A DNA stretch of 41,423 nt. Source: Paenibacillus senegalensis JC66. GTDB lineage: Bacteria > Bacillota > Bacilli > Paenibacillales > NBRC-103111. The DNA lies in NCBI RefSeq assembly GCF_000285515.1, contig NZ_HE610957.1, positions 1,622,521-1,663,943 on the forward strand, given 5' to 3'. Made by a program: the position numbers and the translations under genes. How positions within the stretch are numbered: position 1 is the first letter of the stretch; each line of letters starts with the position of its first letter. Below the pieces are notes generated by a model. That model saw nothing but the letters and a program-made list of their open reading frames with translations. It ran no database searches and was not told the origin of the DNA. Shown one piece after another: positions 1 through 8,416 of the stretch.

Positions 1-62
1 TGGAGCATATCATTACGTTTTCTCGCCCGGCCTTTTTATTAGGGACTTCGTGGACAGTCCCA
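1..62. mobile_element. Right end of an IS1182-type insertion sequence running off the window
   Basis: Read on the minus strand, bases 62 to 1 start with a GGGACTGTCC end followed by an A-rich tract and GGGCGAGAAAACG. The remnant that abuts glyQS at about 14521 has the same order: CTGTCC, AAGTCCC, ATAAAAAG, GGGCG, AAAAC. That second copy carries a recognisable IS1182-type transposase C-terminus, so this is probably the terminal part of a related element lying to the left of the window. It stops about 50 bases after the last gene of the permease operon. GGGACT/AGTCCC (42-47/56-61) also forms a small palindrome. The call rests on comparing two copies inside this window by eye. Confidence 0.5.
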
Positions 63-112
63 CGCTCAACCATCCATCGCAAACCGGCTCTGTTCTAGTT
101 TGGCATAGCTAG

Positions 113-1102
113 TTATTCCACCAGTCCCGTTCTTTCTACCCCTTCAACAAAATAACGCTGCGTGAAAATATACAGTAAAATTGGCGGTAAAATAATGAGA
201 AACGACGAGCCCATCTTGAGCGGCTCGGAGAAAATCGATGGCCCCGATTCCTGCTCCAGCGCCGATAGCTGGGAGGAAACTTGAGAAATCCCCATGGACA
301 AGGGCGTCAGGTCGGAATTAATCAAGAACATCGAGGGAAAATAAGAGTCGTTCCAGTTCCATACGAAAGAGAATAGAAATACGACGATAATAGCCGGGCG
401 CGCAAGCGGCATCATTACCCGGTAGAATACTTTAAACGCACCGGCCCCATCAATCCGCGCCGCTTCCTCCAGCTCCTTGGGCTGGGTGCTGAAAAACTGG
501 CGATAAATGATGACGAACAAAGCCCCCTTGAGGCCATGCCCGAACAGAGCCGGAAGCAGCAGCGGATAAAAGGTATTCACCCAGCCCAATTCTCTGGCGG
601 CGATCAGCATCGGCAAAATCGTGACCTGAGGCGGAATGATGAAGGAAAGAATCAGACCGAACAGCAGCAGCCTCTTGAATGGAAACTGCAAACGGGCAAA
701 GGCATACCCGGCAACGGCGCAGAAGAGCGTCTGGAAAACAGCGATCGTTGTCGACAAGCCTAAGCTGACGAAGAACGATTGCACATATTTAAGCATATCC
801 CACGCGTCCTGCAGCGTGCCCATATAGATCGTCCGCGGCACCCATTGTACAGCCGGGTCCAACAAATCGACTGCATCCTTGACCATCGTGGTGACCATGT
901 AGAACAACGGATTTAGATAGATATAGGCTGTATCAAGCAGAAGCACATAGAGAAAGAGCTTGAACAGCAAGCCTTTATCTGCTTCTTTGCCGAGAATGAC
1001 CTGCTTTGTTTTTCTAAGTCCCGTCCGGCCGAACCAATGAAGGGGAAACCCTCTGCGGCTTTTCCAAGTCGGGCGATTGGCTGTTGGTATTTGTTTAGCC
1101 AT
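113..1102 (-). CDS. Carbohydrate ABC transporter permease (MalG-type), second pair, distal subunit
   Basis: This 329-residue integral membrane protein is a binding-protein-dependent transport permease of the MalG/carbohydrate class. It forms half of a membrane channel for sugar import. A short cytoplasmic N-terminus is followed by about six membrane segments. The EAA loop that contacts the ATPase is visible as EEAARIDGAGAFKVFYRVMM at about residues 212-231, and the C-terminus ends in the typical QRYFVEGVERTGLVE. The start has a GAGGTGAG ribosome site. It is the last gene of the minus-strand operon, 15 bases after its partner permease, and an IS-type end begins about 50 bases downstream. The substrate is unknown; a carbohydrate is inferred from family and operon. 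Confidence 0.9.
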   Translation of the reverse strand: MAKQIPTANRPTWKSRRGFPLHWFGRTGLRKTKQVILGKEADKGLLFKLFLYVLLLDTAYIYLNPLFYMVTTMVKDAVDLLDPAVQWVPRTIYMGTLQDAWDMLKYVQSFFVSLGLSTTIAVFQTLFCAVAGYAFARLQFPFKRLLLFGLILSFIIPPQVTILPMLIAARELGWVNTFYPLLLPALFGHGLKGALFVIIYRQFFSTQPKELEEAARIDGAGAFKVFYRVMMPLARPAIIVVFLFSFVWNWNDSYFPSMFLINSDLTPLSMGISQVSSQLSALEQESGPSIFSEPLKMGSSFLIILPPILLYIFTQRYFVEGVERTGLVE

Positions 1103-1117
1103 ATGGTCTCACCTCGC

Positions 1118-1984
1118 TTAACGATTCCCGGTTTGTAAGCCACGGGTTATTCGGGAGAAGGCCAGTAGAATAATGCCTAGGAATATCAGAATAATTGTAA
1201 AGTAAATCCACGCAAGAGCGCTGGACATTCCATAATCGGCCGAGGTTACCCGGCGGATGATCGGATTGGTAGGGAAAGTAAACAAGTCTACAATCGTGTA
1301 AATGATGTTAAGAAAAATAAACGGAATCATGCCAGGCAGCGTTATTTTCCAGAACGTTTCCCATGGGGTTGCTCCATCGATCCTGGCTGCCTCATACACG
1401 GACGGAGAAATCGTTTGTCTAGCGGCCAGGAAGATCAGGATTTGTACGCCTGAGTACCAAAGAATGAGAATAAACGAACTCATGATCCGGATGATCGTGT
1501 TGGAAATCAAAGGCGGCAAATTGCTGGTCAGCATATCGTTGACATTATATCTGGCCAGAAAGTCCAGCCCGCCTTCTCCCTGTGCGATAAATTCCAACAC
1601 TACCTGCCCGGTAGTGAAAATTACGGGCAGAAAGAAAATAGTCCGGAAGGCAGTTCTGCCTGCAAACTTTTGATTCAGCATGATCGCTATTAACAAAGAA
1701 AAAATAATAATGATCGGGATCATGACAACCGCCTGGCTGAAAAACGGGATCAAGTCGTTGTAGAGCACGCTTCCATTTTCCAGCAGGATAAATCGGTAAT
1801 AGTCCCAGCCGTTAGGGGTCATCTGCAAACCGGTCGCATTTACTTTGACGTTATGGAAGCTCATGTAGAGAGAGAAGGCGGCTGGCGCAGCCACAAACAG
1901 GAGAAAGCCGATCAGCCATGGCAGGATGAATAAAGAGCCTTCAAGGTTGCGGAGGAGTCTGGCGTTAAGTTTTTTAGCTCTCAT
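1118..1984 (-). CDS. Sugar ABC transporter permease (MalF-type), second pair, proximal subunit
   Basis: This 288-residue protein is a MalF-like sugar permease with six predicted membrane segments. The first is at about residues 15-38, just after a basic start (MRAKKLNARLLRN). The EAA loop reads YEAARIDGATPWETFWKITL at about residues 198-217 and should dock on the ATPase. The start codon overlaps the stop of the DUF5696 gene as ATGA, behind a G-rich ribosome site, so translation is probably coupled. Together with the next gene it makes a second complete permease pair in an operon that has only one visible solute-binding protein and one ATPase. It may serve a second substrate or form an alternative channel; this cannot be decided from sequence. 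Confidence 0.9.
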   Translation of the reverse strand: MRAKKLNARLLRNLEGSLFILPWLIGFLLFVAAPAAFSLYMSFHNVKVNATGLQMTPNGWDYYRFILLENGSVLYNDLIPFFSQAVVMIPIIIIFSLLIAIMLNQKFAGRTAFRTIFFLPVIFTTGQVVLEFIAQGEGGLDFLARYNVNDMLTSNLPPLISNTIIRIMSSFILILWYSGVQILIFLAARQTISPSVYEAARIDGATPWETFWKITLPGMIPFIFLNIIYTIVDLFTFPTNPIIRRVTSADYGMSSALAWIYFTIILIFLGIILLAFSRITRGLQTGNR

Positions 1985-4293
1985 CTCTTCATCCCCCCTT
2001 GCACAGAATAGCTTTTGGCTTCGACCCGCAAGCTGTCGCTAACATACGGCGCTGAGCCATAATTCACGATTACGCGCTTTCCATTCTCATATGTGGTAGC
2101 GAACACTTGAGGGGCCAGCTGCTCATGATTGATAATGAATTGATCCTGCACATCGCCCAGCACTTCATTAAAGATCTGGTAGTGACGGACAGCTTCCGTT
2201 TCCCAATCGCTGTATTGGGAGCTAAGGGGCGACAAGCCGAAGGCTCTGGCCAGCAAATCTGTAGATTCTCTGGTTATAAGGAATCCCGGCACTGCCCCAA
2301 ATTCCAGATCCCTTAGCAATTGCACCTCATATTCCTGCCTTTCGTTTACGTACTCGGACATGTACGTAAGCAAACCGTGAGTAGCTATTTGCAGGAAAGG
2401 AACAGCCTTGGATGAGAACAAATCGTAAGAGTAATCATCAGAGAGATAAATAATATGATCAACATGCTGGTTTACGAACCCGCTAGTAGAGGTCCCCGTC
2501 ACGGTGGCAAACTGTTCTTTCGCCATTTCAAAATACTGCTTCTGAATGGCCATCGCCTCCGTCCGGTCAGCCCCATAACGGTCGTTAAAGTCACTGATTA
2601 AGCTCTGGCCCAGCCCTTCTCCGTACCAATAGCCGGAGCCGAAAGTAACTCCATCAAGCTTTAACTTCTTCATCTCGGCGAAATCGTTCTCGATCGCGGT
2701 GCGGGCATAGGCATGGCTGACAATAGCCATTTTCCGGTTTCCCCAATCGTAATAGTTAAGAATGGTCCCGGACATATCTCTCATTGCATGATAACGCTCG
2801 GAGAAGCCCCCCTTCCCGTTATGCAAGAAGTAGTTGACCCCGTAGGTTACAGGAATTTGCAAGGAATGGGCGAACTCCACAAATTGCGATAAACCTTCGT
2901 TGCCTCCCAAGCGGCTATCAACCGGAAACATTTGTCCGAACTCGGCAAACCCGTTTTTCTGCCAGCCTATAAGATTGATGCGCATGTTCTCAACTCCGCT
3001 GCCGTACAAGCTGTTGACAATCTCCATCGCTTGAGATGAGGTAGTCATCGGAATGTAACGGTTGGAGAAACTCCCCCTCTCCTCGGCTCCGCCAATAATA
3101 GATAAATGCAGCGGCAAATCCCCGTTTGCTTGAAGGCGTTCGTAGCCTTCTTCCTCTATCAGCACTTGGCGGTAACGGTTGGCCATGCCCGCATAGGTAG
3201 CCTGCTCCGGCTCAAGGAAATAATAACGGACCTGCCGGTCATGGCCGAAGCGGATTTCCTCCGGATACTTATCAAAGCCCGTATTTCGTGAACGGTTCGT
3301 AATTTGACGGAACAAGGAACGATAGCGCCATTCCGTTCCTATCCAGTTATACTGGCTGTACGCTCCAGCCGGGGATGCGATAATGTCGGCATGTTCAGCG
3401 CCATCGCGAACGACAGCAACGTAAGCATGCTCCTCCGATTTCATGCCGAACACCGGCATGCTTACCTTTTGACGCGTTTGATTCCCCGTAAAGAAGGCCC
3501 AGTCCGCACCGTATATCGGCGCTTTGTATATTAAATTGCCAGCTGTTCCTTGACGGTTAAAGTCGATCAGGGCCCCGGACCCGTCAGGAATGAAATGGTA
3601 GCCATCCTGTCCGCGGCTGTGTTCCGCGGAGAAGAACGGAAACAGCCTCACCCATAAGAGCCCGTTCTTGCCTTCTTCCACACCGTCATTCAAAATCGTC
3701 GTCTCTACAAAATCATCCTGAATACGGATTTGTACCGGGATTTTCACTTGAAGATTCGGCATGGAATAAACCAGCTTGATTCCGCCCTCTATAGCCTCAT
3801 AGTCTTCAATTATCCCATCCTCCACAATCCAGTTCGTGACTTTAGCCTGGGAATTGTAAATAGAAAAATCCATCGTTGAGAGCATCAATGGAGAACGCAA
3901 ATGATCCTTCCAAATCCCTCCTATCGTTTCGTGCGGCCAATCATCCGGATCGGGGAAGGACAGCCAGGTCTTGCCCGTGCGCTTGTCTTCGACCGCGAAA
4001 TGACCGCTCGTCTCATCAAACCTAAGAACTAGCGCGGAATTCTCTGCAACTGGCTGAAATTGCTCAACGGCTGGAAGCTGATCATGCTCCTTCATTGGAT
4101 TGGGCGCCGATGATTGTGCAGGGGGAATCGCCTTGACTGTCTCGGTATCGCGAAAAACGATGTCGACCCGAAGCAGCAGAACAGCTGCAGCCAGCAGGAA
4201 AAGGACCACCAGTATCGTTTGCGGCAGATGGGAACGGAGCCCGGACAGCGCTCTGGCCGGTAGACCGGTTGCGTAATTTTTCAGCTTGATCAC
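1981..4293 (-). CDS. DUF5696-type membrane-anchored protein, possible glycoside-hydrolase-like barrel
   Basis: This 770-residue protein has one N-terminal membrane segment at about residues 23-47 and no lipobox or clear cleavage site, so it is probably anchored with the rest outside. A beta-rich region (about 85-330, with a WLSFPDPDDWP stretch and a later FIPDGSGALIDF) precedes an alternating alpha/beta region (about 390-700) that reads like a glycosidase TIM barrel, with segments such as VTYGVNYFLHN, KLDGVTFGSGYWYGEG and VPGFLITRES. I recognise it as the DUF5696 family seen next to YIP1-domain genes in Paenibacillus. The hydrolase idea is inference from fold-like appearance and operon. The GTG start overlaps the preceding stop as GTGA and has a GGAGG site 10 bases upstream. 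Confidence 0.75.
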   Translation of the reverse strand: MIKLKNYATGLPARALSGLRSHLPQTILVVLFLLAAAVLLLRVDIVFRDTETVKAIPPAQSSAPNPMKEHDQLPAVEQFQPVAENSALVLRFDETSGHFAVEDKRTGKTWLSFPDPDDWPHETIGGIWKDHLRSPLMLSTMDFSIYNSQAKVTNWIVEDGIIEDYEAIEGGIKLVYSMPNLQVKIPVQIRIQDDFVETTILNDGVEEGKNGLLWVRLFPFFSAEHSRGQDGYHFIPDGSGALIDFNRQGTAGNLIYKAPIYGADWAFFTGNQTRQKVSMPVFGMKSEEHAYVAVVRDGAEHADIIASPAGAYSQYNWIGTEWRYRSLFRQITNRSRNTGFDKYPEEIRFGHDRQVRYYFLEPEQATYAGMANRYRQVLIEEEGYERLQANGDLPLHLSIIGGAEERGSFSNRYIPMTTSSQAMEIVNSLYGSGVENMRINLIGWQKNGFAEFGQMFPVDSRLGGNEGLSQFVEFAHSLQIPVTYGVNYFLHNGKGGFSERYHAMRDMSGTILNYYDWGNRKMAIVSHAYARTAIENDFAEMKKLKLDGVTFGSGYWYGEGLGQSLISDFNDRYGADRTEAMAIQKQYFEMAKEQFATVTGTSTSGFVNQHVDHIIYLSDDYSYDLFSSKAVPFLQIATHGLLTYMSEYVNERQEYEVQLLRDLEFGAVPGFLITRESTDLLARAFGLSPLSSQYSDWETEAVRHYQIFNEVLGDVQDQFIINHEQLAPQVFATTYENGKRVIVNYGSAPYVSDSLRVEAKSYSVQGGMKR

Positions 4294-6446
4294 CGCAGCG
4301 ACACCTCCTGGTAAATCTCATAAATAAACAGCCGCAACTCATTAGACAGGCCTACAATAATGAAGATGATGACGCCCATTACAACCATGGCAAATAAGGA
4401 AAGCAGCAGGTTGATTACCGTTTCGCCGACCCCATAATTTTGCAGAGATTGAACCTTCCAGAAGAACATCGCCCCGACCCAGATGTAAATGCCGTATAGT
4501 AAATACCGGTAAATCGCTTCTTCCGAGCCTGTCATCACATTAGAAATCAGAGCAAGCGGTATACCGAGAAGCACAAATGGCGTCAGAGCATAGGCGCTGC
4601 CAATAAAGACATCTCGGAATCGTCCTTCGCCGCGATAGATCGAGCTGATCAAATAATTGCAAATAACCCAAGCCAGCCAGATCAGGGCGAACTGAACGAA
4701 TATGGCAGCTGCATTGACCGAGTTAGGCGGAATTTTGTTGAAGGTAAAGCTGGTGTGCATGCGGGTGATCACCAGCGACAGATACATCCCGAGGAGCAGG
4801 ACGAACGCCCCCAGATAGCCTCCTTTTCCTTCAAACCGCAGTGCGGTAAAACCGTCCAGCGGATGCTTAAGAAGGTAAAAAGCGTGCCTTATCTGTTCTA
4901 CAACCTCATACCTCTTTGTCCCTCTCTTCCTTCTTCTCTGCAGCCAAGGCACCCGCTTTCTGATTACTCCCCACGCCAGATACAAGGTCCCTGCAATCAG
5001 CGCTGACGTCGCAAAAAGAGAGAATCTTTCTTGAAACCAGTTCAGCCGAATCTGCCAAAAGGAGTCCGAGTACCCTTTTTGGTCGCCTGCCCGGTGAAAA
5101 TAAGACAGCGACCTCTCATAGTCTTCATTCGCATAGGCGGCTTTGGCTAAGCCGGTAAGCGCGGGTGCAAATTGCGCATTCAGGCTCAGAATTTGCTGCC
5201 AGTATTCTTCACTTTCCTTATAAAAACCGTTATTCGTCAGCTCATTGGCTTTATAGACAAGCTGACCGAATTCGGACAGTTCAAAAATTTGCAGCACGCC
5301 CCCCTGGTCATCGAGAATCATCAATTCATTCCGCGAATTGACGTCCACGGCTACCGGGTTTTTGATCAAACCTAGCTGCGTCGTGGAGGTCGATGATTCC
5401 CCTCCCCAGAAAAACAATAGATTGCCGTAAGGGTCATACTGGTTGACATAGTTAAACTGACGATCGACCGCGATCATATTCCCGTACTGGTCAACCGCAA
5501 GATCTACGAGCTGGGGCAGCAGCTTTTTGCCCCCGGAATAACGGGTATACAAGGTTTCCCCGAAAGATAGCCGCTCGCCGCTGCCTCCTGTGATCGTCTC
5601 ATCCGAACGGATCAGCAGGTTGCGTCCCTGCACATCCAGCCGCTTGATTTGATTGGACGTGATCTCTCCTGCGCTAACGGTGTGAATAAAGCCGTTGGGA
5701 GCAATCGCCACATTACTGATCGTACCGGGCAATTTGCTTAATTCGTTCTCGTACATCTCCCGTGTATATAACGTTCTCTTTAATGCATCCAATGCGGAAA
5801 ACTCCGTTCGGTTAGCGCCATAAAAGCTTTGAAAGCTTCCATCCGGGTCCAGCTGCAGCAAGCCCCGATAGCCTCCTAAAGTAACTACATACAGATAACC
5901 GCGTTTATCCGCGACGAGCTTGACCGGATCATATTGAAAAGAGTCGGGGATAAATCTGGACTCCGGTCTGCCAATCTCCAGAACGAGGTCGCCTTCCGCA
6001 TTCAGCCGGACAATTCGTTTATTGCCTGTGTCCGCTATGAAAACATGGCCTTCCTCGTTGACGAACACCCCTTCCGGATTCAATAATGGCTTGTCGTCTA
6101 CCGTCAAATACCGGATAAAGTTGTAGTTAGCATCCAGATGCACAATCCGATTGTTCCCGCTATCCGCTATATAGACATGATCATTCGGAGCGACAAACAC
6201 ATCCTTCGGATTCGCCAGCGGTGATGGAATTTCTTCCCCCGGATTATCCGGATCGGGAATCGTCAGCTCACTGCCAAGGACCCGGATCGGCGTATAGGAG
6301 GGCTGGGTAAAAATAATGTTACCAAAGCTGTCGCGGGTAAAGGTCGGATACGTCACTTCAGCACTCACGTATACGCTTCCGCCGAACAAGGTACCAAGCA
6401 TCGCCATGGCGAGAAGAAGCGCCCATCGATTAGCCCATTTCTTCAT
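4290..6446 (-). CDS. Secreted NHL beta-propeller / TPR / YIP1 membrane protein
   Basis: This 718-residue multidomain protein begins with a signal peptide (about 1-29, ending VSAEV). NHL propeller repeats follow at about 75-385, with repeat hallmarks NPKDVFVAPNDHVYIADSGN and the later VFIADTGNKRIVRLN. Next come a tetratricopeptide-like helical pair (about 395-470, with ALTGLAKAAYANEDYERSLS), one membrane helix (about 480-500) and a basic cytoplasmic stretch (RKRVPWLQRRRKRG). A YIP1-type domain with about five membrane helices runs to the C-terminus. The propeller and TPR should lie outside and the YIP1 part in the membrane. It sits between the first permease pair and DUF5696. NHL propellers and TPRs commonly bind protein or sugar partners; a scaffold or sensor role for the importer is inference. 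Confidence 0.8.
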   Translation of the reverse strand: MKKWANRWALLLAMAMLGTLFGGSVYVSAEVTYPTFTRDSFGNIIFTQPSYTPIRVLGSELTIPDPDNPGEEIPSPLANPKDVFVAPNDHVYIADSGNNRIVHLDANYNFIRYLTVDDKPLLNPEGVFVNEEGHVFIADTGNKRIVRLNAEGDLVLEIGRPESRFIPDSFQYDPVKLVADKRGYLYVVTLGGYRGLLQLDPDGSFQSFYGANRTEFSALDALKRTLYTREMYENELSKLPGTISNVAIAPNGFIHTVSAGEITSNQIKRLDVQGRNLLIRSDETITGGSGERLSFGETLYTRYSGGKKLLPQLVDLAVDQYGNMIAVDRQFNYVNQYDPYGNLLFFWGGESSTSTTQLGLIKNPVAVDVNSRNELMILDDQGGVLQIFELSEFGQLVYKANELTNNGFYKESEEYWQQILSLNAQFAPALTGLAKAAYANEDYERSLSYFHRAGDQKGYSDSFWQIRLNWFQERFSLFATSALIAGTLYLAWGVIRKRVPWLQRRRKRGTKRYEVVEQIRHAFYLLKHPLDGFTALRFEGKGGYLGAFVLLLGMYLSLVITRMHTSFTFNKIPPNSVNAAAIFVQFALIWLAWVICNYLISSIYRGEGRFRDVFIGSAYALTPFVLLGIPLALISNVMTGSEEAIYRYLLYGIYIWVGAMFFWKVQSLQNYGVGETVINLLLSLFAMVVMGVIIFIIVGLSNELRLFIYEIYQEVSLR

Positions 6447-6539
6447 GGTCGCTCATTTCCTCCTTTCTTCTATTTCAGCATTTTGCGTTTATAAGCCGAG
6501 CTTGTTACCATCTGTTTGAAACGGGATTATGCAGCATGC

Positions 6540-7448
6540 TCATTTGATTCCCGAATGGGCCATTGTGGCGATCACTTTACGCTGGAAGACAAGGAACACG
6601 AACAGGACCGGCAAGAACATGACCAAAGCTGCGGCCGCAGCGGCCCCTTGTCTGGCTACAGCATTAGCCAGGTTTTGCGTCAACGTTTGCAGAAAAAACG
6701 GGAAGGTCTTCATCGCATCGTCCGTCATGAACAGTACAGATGTCTCCGTATTGCCCCATATTCCCTGGAACTGCAGGATCGCATTCGTTGCCACTGCAGG
6801 CATGCAAATCGGCATGACTATCCGCAAGAAAATGGTAAACTCTTTGGCACCATCGATTTTTGCCGCCTCCAGCAATTCATTAGGCACCTGGTCCATAAAC
6901 TGCTTCATCAGAAAGACACTGACCGGCGCTGCCACAAAAGGCAGAATATGTGCCCAGTATGTATTCATGATGCCCAGACTGGAGACAACTACATAGCGCG
7001 GTATTTGCATCGTTTCCGGAACGAACATAAGCGAGATGATGATCACCATAAACAATGCATTGGCGCCAGGAAATTTGTGTTTCGATAAAGGATAGGCGCA
7101 CAACGCGCTGACCACCACAACCGCTGCGGTAGCTAAAATGGCAATGAACACACTATTGAACAAATAGCGTGAGGCGGGAATGAGCGAATCCCGGGTCACT
7201 ACGAACAGCTCTGAAAAATTGGACAGCGTCGGGTTAATGACAAATATATTAGGCGGAAATATAAACAGCTCCGAGTAAGGCTTCAGTGCGTGGTTGAAAA
7301 TGTAAATCAAAGGCAGCAGCATGAAAACTCCCAGCAGGAACAGCCAGAAAGCGAGCCAGATCTGGGCCCTCTCCCATTTTATAAATTCCGGCCTCCTCCA
7401 CCGGAAACGCCGGCGGCCCGATTTTTTTACCGGTTCGATAGCGGCCAT
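6540..7448 (-). CDS. Carbohydrate ABC transporter permease (MalG-type), first pair
   Basis: This 302-residue MalG-like permease has a basic N-terminal tail (KKSGRRRFRWRR) and six predicted membrane segments, the first at about 33-52. The ATPase-contacting loop reads LLEAAKIDGAKEFTIFLRIV at about residues 192-211. Its start codon shares one base with the stop of the upstream permease gene (TAATG), so the two are probably translationally coupled in one-to-one ratio. With the partner at 7448-8416 it should form the channel used by the large solute-binding protein encoded just before them. It is followed by a 93-base gap before the NHL/YIP1 gene, the largest spacing in the operon. Confidence 0.92.
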   Translation of the reverse strand: MAAIEPVKKSGRRRFRWRRPEFIKWERAQIWLAFWLFLLGVFMLLPLIYIFNHALKPYSELFIFPPNIFVINPTLSNFSELFVVTRDSLIPASRYLFNSVFIAILATAAVVVVSALCAYPLSKHKFPGANALFMVIIISLMFVPETMQIPRYVVVSSLGIMNTYWAHILPFVAAPVSVFLMKQFMDQVPNELLEAAKIDGAKEFTIFLRIVMPICMPAVATNAILQFQGIWGNTETSVLFMTDDAMKTFPFFLQTLTQNLANAVARQGAAAAAALVMFLPVLFVFLVFQRKVIATMAHSGIK

Positions 7449-8416
7449 TATTCATCACCCTTCGTACCAAATAATTTCCAGCTTAGCCGGTTTGCGAAAA
7501 AGATAATGATCAGGAGCACTACGGATACGGCTGAGGCATAGCCCATCTCAAAGCGTATCAACCCATAGTCCTCCACATGATTGACAAGCAGATTCCCCGC
7601 ATACTGCGGTGTCGGATTTTGCCCGGACAGGGCTACCCCGATGTGCCCCGCCTTGAATGCTCCAACGATGGCCATGACAGCGGCAAACAGCATTTGCGGT
7701 TTCATGACCGGAATCGTAATATGCCATACCTCCTGCAGGCGGCTGCGGATACCGTCCAGTCTCCCGGCTTCTATCAGCTGCTTGTCAACATTCAGAATAC
7801 CTGCCAGCATAGCGAGAAAACCAATTCCCATGGAAGACCACAGAGTAACCGCGATCATCGAGCCCATAATCAAGTCTTTATCCAGCACCCACAGCTTGGG
7901 GGTATCGATTAAATTCATGCTCAGCAAAAGACTGTTCAAATAGCCAATCCGGTCACCTGACAGCATCGGCACCCAGATGATCGTCATCACCGCGCCCCCG
8001 GCAAGCGATGGGGCATAGAAAGCAAGAACATACCACAGCCTTGCTTTATCGGGAATTTGAGCAATCAGCCAGGCCAGGATAAAGGAAGCGATATAGCCGC
8101 CCGGACCGACAATAACGGCGAATTTAATCGTGTTGGGCAGGGCGTACTGCAAAAACAGAGAATCGGAGGAGAGCAAATATTCATAATTCGCCCAACCGAT
8201 CCAGCGCGGTGTCTCCATCCCGTTGAAAAAGGTGAAGCTTAAGCCGATCGCCGCCAACACCGGAATGAGAATAAATAGGGTAAAGGTAATCAGGAACGGA
8301 GCAATGAATAAATACGACAGACGGTATTTCCATATTTCTCTTGCAAACAGGCGAAACCGGCTGCGAGTGCCAACACCGCCCTTCAGCGTATCAGGCCGGT
8401 ATTCAATCGCTGACAT
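7448..8416 (-). CDS. Sugar ABC transporter permease (MalF-type), first pair
   Basis: This MalF-like sugar permease has six predicted membrane segments and an ATPase-contacting loop reading LIEAGRLDGIRSRLQEVWHI, in which the usual EAA is EAG. I place the start at the ATG at 8416 (protein [10 protein letters not shown], 322 residues). A GGAAGGAG ribosome site lies nine bases upstream of it, whereas an upstream in-frame start at 8443 would lie inside the preceding gene without a visible site. The gene overlaps the end of the solute-binding-protein gene by 14 bases. It should pair with the next permease to import the sugar delivered by that binding protein. Confidence 0.9.
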   Translation of the reverse strand: MSAIEYRPDTLKGGVGTRSRFRLFAREIWKYRLSYLFIAPFLITFTLFILIPVLAAIGLSFTFFNGMETPRWIGWANYEYLLSSDSLFLQYALPNTIKFAVIVGPGGYIASFILAWLIAQIPDKARLWYVLAFYAPSLAGGAVMTIIWVPMLSGDRIGYLNSLLLSMNLIDTPKLWVLDKDLIMGSMIAVTLWSSMGIGFLAMLAGILNVDKQLIEAGRLDGIRSRLQEVWHITIPVMKPQMLFAAVMAIVGAFKAGHIGVALSGQNPTPQYAGNLLVNHVEDYGLIRFEMGYASAVSVVLLIIIFFANRLSWKLFGTKGDE

